35,575 nucleotides of DNA from Syntrophorhabdaceae bacterium (GTDB lineage Bacteria; Desulfobacterota; Syntrophorhabdia; Syntrophorhabdales; Syntrophorhabdaceae). Below, one piece after another: positions 1 to 6,503 of the stretch (the first letter of the stretch is position 1; each line of letters opens with the position of its first letter). The stretch spans positions 1-35,575 of the forward strand of contig JAQTNJ010000011.1 in the NCBI GenBank assembly GCA_028713955.1. The letters are read 5' to 3'. The notes below the pieces were generated by a model. It saw nothing but the letters and a program-made list of their open reading frames with translations, did no database searches and was not told where the DNA came from. The translations under genes and the position numbers were made by a program.

Positions 1-167
1 TCTATCTCGGCAAGGTATACTACAGCAGGGGCAAAAACGAAGAGGCACAAAAGATATATCAGGATATTTTGAACAGCTCATCCGATTCTGTAATAAAAAC
101 CCTTGCAGAAACAGCACTGGAACATATTAAAACCATACACGGCACTCAAACATCAAAGTCCAAATAA
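1..167 (+). CDS. C-terminal fragment of a TPR-repeat protein (5' end outside window)
   Basis: An open frame runs from base 3 to the TAA at 165-167 and gives 54 residues. They begin YLGKVYYSRGKNEEAQKIYQ, which has the spacing of aromatic, Gly and Ala residues seen in a tetratricopeptide helix pair. A short charged tail ending KSK follows. TPR proteins are usually scaffolds, often lipoproteins or assembly factors in the envelope, but nothing here shows which kind. The rest of the gene lies left of the window, so size, start and operon context cannot be judged. The gene converges on the minus-strand gene at 570-1901, with the structured-RNA candidate between them. Confidence 0.55.
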   Translation, partial: YLGKVYYSRGKNEEAQKIYQDILNSSSDSVIKTLAETALEHIKTIHGTQTSKSK

Positions 168-214
168 TATCCAATAATTAATCCCGGATACGTCATGAGA
201 GCATTGTGTCGGGC

Positions 215-540
215 TTTCCTTAAACAAACCGTCGCGAGGCGAGGAAGCTCGGTCTTTTGCATATAAGCAAAAGTTCCGAAGCTTAAGCGCGAGCGGCATA
301 AACCAGCTCACAACCTGGGATAGAAGGGGCGGCTCCATGGACCGGGGCACCCACCCGGTGGGTTGGCCGCGTGGAGGGGGCAACGCGAGCCCCGATAACG
401 GCAGCCGCTGGAGCGTATGGGCGTGTTTGCGAATAGGAATCTATAGCGAGTTCACGAGCCGGGTACCCGCGTGCGGGCGTCCTGGGAATAGAGATCCCGA
501 CACAGATGCTCACCCCAGTGGAAAATCCGGGTTTATTGAA
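215..540 (+). ncRNA. Structured non-coding RNA candidate, HEARO / omega-RNA-like, without an IscB gene
   Basis: The stretch is much more GC-rich than its flanks and folds well on the plus strand. Helices I can pair by eye: 229-236 with 288-296 (8 bp, one bulge) enclosing 245-252 with 276-284 (8 bp, one bulge) and then 254-260 with 267-273 (7 bp, 6-nt loop); 303-306 with 315-318; 333-338 with 371-376; 349-354 with 358-363; 377-381 with 389-393; 459-463 with 481-485 around 466-470 with 473-477. GGGAU at 317-321 could also pair with AUCCC at 494-498. Size, multi-hairpin layout and the local sequence around 226-330 recall HEARO RNAs, the guide RNAs of IscB nucleases, but that identification is from memory. 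No IscB or TnpB frame is adjacent. Alternatives are another large structured RNA or a degenerate mobile-element end. Confidence 0.5.
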
Positions 541-569
541 TGTAAAACAAAACTACAGATTGAGGGCGC

Positions 570-1901
570 TTACTGATTGTGTCTCGACTTCGCCGTCTCC
601 AATACCTCTATGAAGGCGTCGATCCGGTTATGGGTGTCCACCTCGTTGTAAGAGCTGATATCGACGATGTCACCCTCCATGATGAGGGTGGGTATATCGT
701 CGTATACCCTTCTTAAGGTCTCGGCCTGCATAATGATCCCCGCATGCCAGCTCCGGCATGAGAAGGCAGAGTGAAACACCACGCCGTCAAGCCTGTAATC
801 CTCTATAAGTTCTATAATGCGCTCAACTTTCGGGATTGAACCGGGACGCTTCCGCGCCTTATCATACCAGTGGGTATAATACCGTATAAATCTCCAGGCG
901 ATGTGTTCCAGGGGATCGCTTGTTTTGGGAAGATCAAGCCTGGAGAGCTTTTCGGCCACACGGTAGGTGGTCTCCGCGGGAAAGACAGCGCCTTTCTCGT
1001 TGAAATACTGGAAATCACCCAGCGCAAACCAGGAAGGTAAACCGGCCCCCCAGGCCAGTCTGTATCTCTCTTCGTCGGCGACGCCTTTCTTCTCGCTTAT
1101 TTTCTGCTTCAGCTCCGCATTCAACTCCGCGTAAAAATCGTAGGCCTCCTGCGTCCCGAGCATAAAGGTGATGGGCACCATGGTGTTCATCGCGTCGCCC
1201 GTATCCATGGGTGTCGGGGTGGCCTTACGGAGATCATAGGTGTCAATGAAAAGGTCCCAGGTCCTGTCCGACAGGTCAACGATGGCCTCCAGCCGGTCCC
1301 AGTCCATCTTTTTCCCGGTATGCTTCTCGCAGAAGCGGACGCATTCATGGAGTTCCTCTGTGGCATACCTCACATAGAACTTTTCCACGTCCTTCCGGTC
1401 GATATTAGTGTCCCATGGCGGATAATACATGCCCCCTACAAAAACAGGCACATCGTGGAGGTAATGTTGCGTTGCCTGCGGCCACTTGAACCGGGGGTCG
1501 CAGAGCTGTTGGGCGCTGCCGATGATCATATCCGGTCTGCCCATACCACCCCAGGGGGCGCCGGGAGGGGTTTCTCCCAATTCCTCGCGAAGCATGTCAA
1601 AACCAAGGTTGCATGTTGCATAGGTACAGAGGGAACGGGAAAAATTGTCCGACTCTGCTTTTTGAAGATATTTCTCCGCATCACGCTTGGCAGCGCATAT
1701 GCCTGAGAAACTCTCCCCCCAGGCAGGAACAATATCCATGGCCTGGAGAATCTCGTCGTGGGCATCCTGTATGTATGCATAGGCGACCTTCTTGCCCTCC
1801 TCCTTTGCCGAAAGGGTAGCGGCCATGTTCGCCCTCACCATTTTCGGTACCTTTGCTGCGGTTTGTGTTGCAAGCGCCCTTGGTTTCCTCTGTTCAGCCA
1901 T
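570..1901 (-). CDS. 2-Hydroxyacyl-CoA dehydratase / benzoyl-CoA reductase BcrB-like subunit (HgdB family)
   Basis: This 443-residue protein has the HgdB/BcrB fold signature from end to end. Three conserved cysteine contexts match iron-sulfur ligands of the family: SRSLCTYATCNLG near residue 92, AQQLCDPRF near 132, and SAFSCRSWHAG near 382. The family-typical end EGDIVDISSYN...NRIDAFIE is present. Members carry a [4Fe-4S] cluster and take low-potential electrons from an ATP-driven activase, either to dehydrate 2-hydroxyacyl-CoA or, as BcrB/BcrC, to reduce the benzoyl-CoA ring. Motif spacing resembles BcrB more than fermentative dehydratases. No partner subunit or activase (BcrA/BcrD or HgdC type) is nearby, so it stands alone here. 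The ATG has an ideal AGGAGG at 1909-1914, seven bases upstream. The substrate cannot be read from sequence. Confidence 0.8.
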   Translation of the reverse strand: MAEQRKPRALATQTAAKVPKMVRANMAATLSAKEEGKKVAYAYIQDAHDEILQAMDIVPAWGESFSGICAAKRDAEKYLQKAESDNFSRSLCTYATCNLGFDMLREELGETPPGAPWGGMGRPDMIIGSAQQLCDPRFKWPQATQHYLHDVPVFVGGMYYPPWDTNIDRKDVEKFYVRYATEELHECVRFCEKHTGKKMDWDRLEAIVDLSDRTWDLFIDTYDLRKATPTPMDTGDAMNTMVPITFMLGTQEAYDFYAELNAELKQKISEKKGVADEERYRLAWGAGLPSWFALGDFQYFNEKGAVFPAETTYRVAEKLSRLDLPKTSDPLEHIAWRFIRYYTHWYDKARKRPGSIPKVERIIELIEDYRLDGVVFHSAFSCRSWHAGIIMQAETLRRVYDDIPTLIMEGDIVDISSYNEVDTHNRIDAFIEVLETAKSRHNQ

Positions 1902-1937
1902 GGTGAGACCTCCTCAAGTAATACTGTATGTGTATCC

Positions 1938-2070
1938 TTATTTGGTAATGTATTTTTCTCTCAATTTTGGCTTCTCGATCTTCCCTGTTGGATTTCTGGG
2001 TACGCTGTCGAAGATAATCTTTCGGGGGTGCTTGTAGCGGGGCAGGTTCTCGTTGCAGAATGACCTGCCC
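1938..2070 (-). pseudogene. 3' relic of an AMP-dependent acyl-CoA ligase
   Basis: About 40 residues ending in TAA (1938-1940) match the extreme C-terminus of acyl-CoA synthetases. They contain FCNENLPRYKHPRK followed by VPRNPTGKIEKPKLREKY, including the GK that carries the adenylation lysine. Everything upstream is missing: around 2070 the reading passes into sequence with no ligase similarity. The fragment lies 36 bp upstream of the dehydratase gene, so a ligase gene once preceded it and was cut away. It cannot encode a working enzyme. Confidence 0.75.
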
Positions 2071-2150
2071 TCACTCGTTGTACCACCTCTAGAATTAGTT
2101 TCTCCACTAAAATGACCGCTCCCCAAAAACTGGTCAGGCCATAATGTTAG
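2071..2150. mobile_element. Probable insertion-sequence end (scar)
   Basis: The ligase relic stops where this stretch begins. It contains TGACCGCTCCCCAAAAACTG (from 2113), which resembles the TGACCTGTCCCCCAAAATTA stretch at 22747 that also abuts a truncated gene. Such C-runs followed by A-runs are typical of terminal repeats of some IS3-group elements. No transposase frame is attached. The remainder from 2151 to 2326 has no gene or clear repeat that I can see. Confidence 0.35.
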
Positions 2151-2326
2151 TTTTCCAGCCTTCGTTACGGGAACTGGAGCGCAACACGAAAAGGGTCTGT
2201 TCCATTGTTGCGTGGCCCTGGATTATGACTGCACTTATGAATTAGAAATGGAATTAGGGCAATTTATGTTATCTTATCAACTAATTTCTGCGTTTTAATT
2301 TCTTTCTTAAAAGATGCTATCCTTTT

Positions 2327-2932
2327 TTAGGCTGAGCGAACCATATTCAGCCCCGCTGTCTGTGTGTCGTCTTCCACGCCCTCCCATCGTTTAAACAGGG
2401 AATGGTCGATGTCGAACTGGTCAAGGATCTTCCCTACGGTGTGGTCGATGATGTCCTTAATCGTTTTTGGAGCATTATAAAAGGCAGGAACAGGCGGGAG
2501 GATAACACCTCCCAGATCGGCAACCCTGGACATCATCTCAAGATGACCCTTATGCAGAGGCGTTTCTCTTACCATAAGAACGAGTTTCCTTCTTTCCTTC
2601 AGAGCAACGTCAGCAGCCCTCACAATGAGATTATCATTATATGAATGGGCGACGCCCGACAATGTCTTTATCGTGCACGGAACGATCGCCATTCCGCTGG
2701 TTTTAAAGGATCCGCTTGAGATGGAGGCTGCCATATTCTTTATATCGTGCACCCGGCGGGCAAGCCTTTCCACTGCATCGACCTCGTATTCACTCTCTAT
2801 GCATATGTTCCTCTTGGCCTGTTCAGAAAGGATCAGATGGGTCTCCACATCCAGTTCCGCTAAGACCTCAAGGAGCCGTATCCCATAAATAACGGCTGTT
2901 GCTCCTGTAATTCCTACCACGATTCTTTTCAC
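2327..2932 (-). CDS. ubiX: UbiX-type flavin prenyltransferase
   Basis: UbiX joins dimethylallyl phosphate (or pyrophosphate) to FMN to make prenyl-FMN, the cofactor of UbiD decarboxylases. Two UbiD-family genes lie in this window (4865-6373 and 28107-29555), so it probably serves both. The 201-residue product has the flavin-binding start KRIVVGITGATAVIYG, the central SGSFKTSGMAIVPCTIKTLS segment, the RETPLHKGH loop and the closing ILPPVPAFYNAPKT segment. I take the GTG at 2932 as start: AGGAGG sits at 2937-2942 and homologues begin at this methionine. The frame stays open upstream to 3109, but those residues look like insertion-sequence debris. The gene is separated from the large operon by IS scars, so it may have been brought in or moved. 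Confidence 0.9.
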   Translation of the reverse strand: MKRIVVGITGATAVIYGIRLLEVLAELDVETHLILSEQAKRNICIESEYEVDAVERLARRVHDIKNMAASISSGSFKTSGMAIVPCTIKTLSGVAHSYNDNLIVRAADVALKERRKLVLMVRETPLHKGHLEMMSRVADLGGVILPPVPAFYNAPKTIKDIIDHTVGKILDQFDIDHSLFKRWEGVEDDTQTAGLNMVRSA

Positions 2933-2936
2933 AATA

Positions 2937-2942
2937 CCTCCT
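2937..2942 (-). promoter_or_regulatory. Ribosome binding site fixing the ubiX GTG start
   Basis: A perfect AGGAGG on the minus strand lies four bases before the GTG at 2932. It decides between this start and the longer open frame that begins in unrelated IS-like sequence. Confidence 0.75.
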
Positions 2943-3115
2943 GTTTCCATTTTTACATTACCTGCATCTATACCACAATATGACAGGTGCTCATCAAAAA
3001 AGACCAAGCGGCAGGGGAAGGAGGGGGGGTTCTCCAATTCTTCCAGATGGGGGTCTTCTGGTTCAACCCTGCCGGAGCTTTGTTCACTTGTCACACATTG
3101 ACCCCCCATAACTTT
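2943..3115. mobile_element. Insertion-sequence-derived scar upstream of ubiX
   Basis: This stretch is open in the ubiX frame but encodes residues with no relation to UbiX (GGQCVTSEQSSGRVEPEDPH and onward). Its outer edge reads GGGGGGTCAATGTGTGACAA on the minus strand, which looks like an IS terminus. Which IS family it came from I cannot say. The sequence 3116-3220 shows no gene. Confidence 0.3.
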
Positions 3116-3220
3116 ATGGTAAGTAAATTTTAGCTGTCAGGACAATGAGCAACTGCTTCATCTGTTCCCCAAGGGTAATTGCCATCAAACTGCATCACTT
3201 GGAGTGCTAGGAAGATAGCA

Positions 3221-3607
3221 TTATAGAGAAAACTGTACATGCCCCGGTATTCCAGCAACTGGTCTCAAATCGGTCCCTACCTTGTGGGCTGCGTTACATT
3301 GTCCTTTGAGACCGATGACCTCTGCCTTGATTTTTTTCATAAACCCGGAATGATAGGTTGAACGTTTTATCTTAATATCTCTAATAGTTGCCGTTACGGT
3401 ACGACCTTGATATTTCTGATCCTGCACAAATTGTATAATCTCCTTTTTCCGTTTTTCCATAAGCCTTCCCGGTCCTAATCCAAGTTCATCTTTTTTTAAG
3501 CTGGTGATCATTAACAACTGGTTCAATACAACCTCTTTGAGTTTTCTGTTTTCTTCTTCAAGTTTTCTTAAATCAGATGATTTTAACGGTTTGGAATTCC
3601 TTTCCAT
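3221..3607 (-). pseudogene. Transposase fragment (IS3-group-like) relic
   Basis: The 128-residue frame begins with a charged coiled-coil region (LRKLEEENRKLKEVVLNQLL), as in the leucine-zipper part of IS3-family OrfA. It then has a segment like the start of OrfB (KEIIQFVQDQ ... TVTATIRDIKIKRSTYH), the helix-turn-helix-like stretch before the integrase core. After about residue 90 the sequence no longer resembles a transposase, and the DDE catalytic core is absent. It lies directly downstream of the CoA-transferase gene and next to the other IS scars. I judge it a dead fragment; the family call is tentative. Confidence 0.45.
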
Positions 3608-3657
3608 TCAACTGCTATATCAATCTATTCTATGGGCATCTTAAAGAACTCCGCTTC

Positions 3658-4851
3658 TTAAACTACCCCCTTATCCTTGAGTTGAGAAAGTTTTCTTTTA
3701 CTGAAACCTAATAACCCGCAATAGATTTCTTCATTATGTTCCCCTACCATAGGGGCGCGACAGGTTACCTTACCCGGTGTTCGCGACATTCTGAAAGGAA
3801 AACTGGGTATGGGGATCGTTCCTATCTTAGGATCCTCAACATAGGTGATCATCTCACGCGCCTGCACCTGAGGATCGTCTTTTATTCTGTTGATGGTATT
3901 GACCCTACTACAGGGGATGCGTACAGATTGAAGGAGATGCAATACCTCATCACAGGTTCTCTGTGCTGTCCATTCCGCAAAAATAGGATCCAGTTCTTTT
4001 GCATTGTCGAACCTAACCATATCGTTGGCGCCGTAAGTATCGGTAGAGGCCAGATCGGGCCGTCCGATTACCTTTGTCAGTCTTTTCCAGATACCGTTTG
4101 TGGCGCCGGAGATTAATACCCATTCTTTGTCTTTTGTCTCAAATATCCCGATATAGGCATGAAAACCAAGATTACCCACCTGGATGCGTATCTGGCCATA
4201 GACATCATAGAGAATAAGGGCACCCATCATCTGGGCAGAGAAACATGCAGTGTCAAGCAGGGAGGCATCGATGAACTGTCCCTCACCCGTTTTCTCTCGA
4301 TCATATAAGGCAGTGACAATACCGATGGCGGCAAAAAGTCCCGACATCATGTCATTGCTGGTGACTGTTGCCTTGAGTGGGGGAGAATTCGGGAACCCTG
4401 TGAGCATGAGGGCGCCTGATCGTGCCTGAGCCACATGGTCGAAACAGACCATCTCCCGGTCCGGTCCATTCTGGCCAAAACCTGAGATGGCTGCAACGAT
4501 AATCCTGCCATTGATCTCCTTGAGACGCTCATATGCCAGATCCACGGTTATGGGGGCACCGGGCGTAAAATTGTGGAGTACGACATCAGATCTCTTTACC
4601 AGTTCTCTAAGTATCGCCTTGCCTTCCTCGCCATTAAAGTTTAGAGTGATAGCCTTCCTGCTTCGGCCCGCTACTTTGTAGGAAAGCGTCTCTCCGTCCG
4701 GGCCGAGGAGGCCCCAGTGTCTATCCGGGGCCCCCTCTAATTCTTCAACTCTGATTACTTCCGCTCCCATATCACCCAGCATCATGCCGCATACTGGACC
4801 GGACTGAAATCGGGACAAGTCCAAGACCCTCACGCCTTCCAGCGCTTTCAT
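3658..4851 (-). CDS. Class III CoA-transferase (CaiB/BaiF family)
   Basis: The 397-residue product moves CoA from a donor acyl-CoA to a carboxylic acid. It opens with KALEGVRVLDLSRFQSGPVCG, the family's N-terminal signature, and has GRSRKAITLNF and GFGQNGPDRE. The Asp near residue 138 in CFDHVAQARSG aligns with the catalytic aspartate that forms the acyl anhydride. I start at the ATG at 4851, preceded by AGGAGGGG, rather than 45 bases upstream. The gap to the UbiD stop is 13 bp, so both are translated from one message, and this is the last gene of the long operon. Pairing with UbiD recalls phthalate degradation, where succinyl-CoA:phthalate CoA-transferase feeds a UbiD-type decarboxylase, but those transferases are usually two-subunit. 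The true acid is unknown. Confidence 0.9.
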   Translation of the reverse strand: MKALEGVRVLDLSRFQSGPVCGMMLGDMGAEVIRVEELEGAPDRHWGLLGPDGETLSYKVAGRSRKAITLNFNGEEGKAILRELVKRSDVVLHNFTPGAPITVDLAYERLKEINGRIIVAAISGFGQNGPDREMVCFDHVAQARSGALMLTGFPNSPPLKATVTSNDMMSGLFAAIGIVTALYDREKTGEGQFIDASLLDTACFSAQMMGALILYDVYGQIRIQVGNLGFHAYIGIFETKDKEWVLISGATNGIWKRLTKVIGRPDLASTDTYGANDMVRFDNAKELDPIFAEWTAQRTCDEVLHLLQSVRIPCSRVNTINRIKDDPQVQAREMITYVEDPKIGTIPIPSFPFRMSRTPGKVTCRAPMVGEHNEEIYCGLLGFSKRKLSQLKDKGVV

Positions 4852-4864
4852 TACAGTTCCCCTC

Positions 4865-6373
4865 CTACCAGCCGTGCTTGGCACAGGTCTTTGCATAATC
4901 AGACTGCTGCGCCTGGACGCGTGCGATCTGCTCGTCCGTCAGCCATCTCTTGTAGTCCACCGTGTCCGACGGGTAGTGGCCGCGCGTAAATCTCCAGGCT
5001 GTGACGAACGGTTTTGTCGCGTCGAATCCCATGCCGCCTTCCCAACCGCCGAGGCCCTTTATCATCGGCTCCTGAGGCTGGGCAACTATGCCTCTCTGCT
5101 GGCCCGGGAACGTCAGGATGTCATTTTTCGGGTCTACCCTCGTCTCAATGGCCCACAGCACATCGTCCATATTATAGATGTCAATGTCCTCGTCAACGGC
5201 GACGGCAAGGCGCATTCCCGGGCAATTGGCAAACGCGGCGGTAAGTATATTGCGCTGGAGACCCTCTTCTTGTGCCTTTGTTTTTCGCACCTGGAAGATC
5301 ACGCCGCCGCCCCACTGCAAGGCAATCGGCACAAAGCAGTCGACCACAATGCCCGGGGCGATCCTGTCTGCCATTTCCATCAAGCCGGCCTCTCGCAGCA
5401 GGTCATAGCCAGCATATTCAAAACCGCGGGCCATGGCGGTGTGGAAGATAGGTTTGGCCTTGCGGTAGGTTATTCCCGTTACCTGGAGCTTGCGGACGAT
5501 CCAGGACCTGCCGAGATAGCCCTCCCACTCCGGAAAGAACGGTTTTTCCCTCTGCACTTTTGCCTTCTCCGCCTCTTCGGTCTCCCACACGGTGCTCGTG
5601 TCGTAGTAGCCTTCAATGACGATTTCCGAATCCGCGCACGCATAGGTATCCTGGGTTTTTGCCTTTACGATGTTTATCGGCGAGCCCTGGAAGGCGCCGG
5701 CTATACCGAGCTCATCTGAGCCACGGGGTACGATTGTACGGACGTTCCAGGCCCCGGCTACCATCTGGACTGAGAGAGGCGGATTAATATTGACGGTGAC
5801 GGGCACTATTTCATCCTTGTAGTACTTCTGGGTGGCCTGACCGATATGGGTGAGCTGGGCGTGGGACTGAGAAGCCCAGTCCTTACCGCGGAAATGGGTT
5901 CTGTTGAAAGAAACGTTGGTGCCCCCGCCGAAGTATTTCCCCATCAGCAGGTTGATGCCTCCACCAAGGATACGTCCCGCATCGTCCGGACCGTGTTGAA
6001 TAATAGGCAGGGTAGCCAAAACATCAATATCTTTGTCGATAAGGACCTCCTGCACCGGGCCATCGCTGACGACTTTGGGCGCTAACGGTTTGCGGATGCC
6101 TTCTCTAAGCCTCTCCTTTAACTCCAACTGATCTTTCGCATCATACAGATCACAAATCCTGTCACGCCGGCTCAAGATATTCCCACAATTTCGGAAATTG
6201 GGATAACCCTTGATGTTCTCGAACAAAAGTGCAGGTCCTTCATCAAGCCCTCTCTGAATACCGGCGATTTCAGGTTTCAGCGGGTCTACCTCGTTGGTAA
6301 TATGGATGACCTCACCCTTGTCGTCCAGATATTCCAATGCAGCTCTAACGCTTGTTACGTCCTTCTTTTTCAT
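4865..6373 (-). CDS. UbiD-family prenyl-FMN-dependent (de)carboxylase 1
   Basis: UbiD enzymes reversibly decarboxylate aromatic or conjugated acids using prenyl-FMN. This 502-residue protein has the N-terminal pattern VRAALEYLDDKGEVIHITNEV...GPALLFENIKGYP and the acidic active-site motif DSEIVIEGYY. It also has VDEDIDIYNMDDVLWAIETR for the metal and cofactor region, and GMGFDATKPF near the C-terminus. The sequence after EIVIEG is longer than in the second UbiD and reads FPEWEGYLG instead of GPFGEWTGYY, so the two belong to different subgroups. AGGGAGG lies just before the ATG. It follows the hydroxybenzoyl-CoA-reductase-like genes after a 130-bp gap and is closely linked to the CoA-transferase. 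A substrate such as a phthalate-type CoA ester or a hydroxybenzoate is possible; sequence alone does not choose. Confidence 0.92.
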   Translation of the reverse strand: MKKKDVTSVRAALEYLDDKGEVIHITNEVDPLKPEIAGIQRGLDEGPALLFENIKGYPNFRNCGNILSRRDRICDLYDAKDQLELKERLREGIRKPLAPKVVSDGPVQEVLIDKDIDVLATLPIIQHGPDDAGRILGGGINLLMGKYFGGGTNVSFNRTHFRGKDWASQSHAQLTHIGQATQKYYKDEIVPVTVNINPPLSVQMVAGAWNVRTIVPRGSDELGIAGAFQGSPINIVKAKTQDTYACADSEIVIEGYYDTSTVWETEEAEKAKVQREKPFFPEWEGYLGRSWIVRKLQVTGITYRKAKPIFHTAMARGFEYAGYDLLREAGLMEMADRIAPGIVVDCFVPIALQWGGGVIFQVRKTKAQEEGLQRNILTAAFANCPGMRLAVAVDEDIDIYNMDDVLWAIETRVDPKNDILTFPGQQRGIVAQPQEPMIKGLGGWEGGMGFDATKPFVTAWRFTRGHYPSDTVDYKRWLTDEQIARVQAQQSDYAKTCAKHGW

Positions 6374-6503
6374 TTTACAACCTCCCTAAAATTGTTTTTA
6401 ATATAGCTTCTTTCCATTTTCAGGAAATCTATATTCTTATAATGCTGTTATTCCCTGCTACGGCAGACCGCATTTACCTCGTACGCTCCTGCGTAACGAT
6501 ATT

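Noticed and set aside
215-540. RNase P RNA, tmRNA, 6S RNA or a known riboswitch
   Set aside because: The diagnostic conserved blocks I know for these (for example the RNase P GAGGAAAGUCC core or the tmRNA tag) are not present.
283-576. Open frames on both strands within the GC-rich stretch
   Set aside because: They give low-complexity Pro/Arg/Gly-rich peptides with no family likeness or ribosome site, and the base pairing explains the sequence better as RNA.
2933-3109. Longer ubiX product starting at 3109
   Set aside because: The extra residues have no UbiX similarity, and a GTG with a perfect AGGAGG lies at the homologous start.
4874-5719. Plus-strand 281-residue frame
   Set aside because: It is antisense to the UbiD-1 gene, which has clear family motifs; the frame follows from that gene's codon bias.
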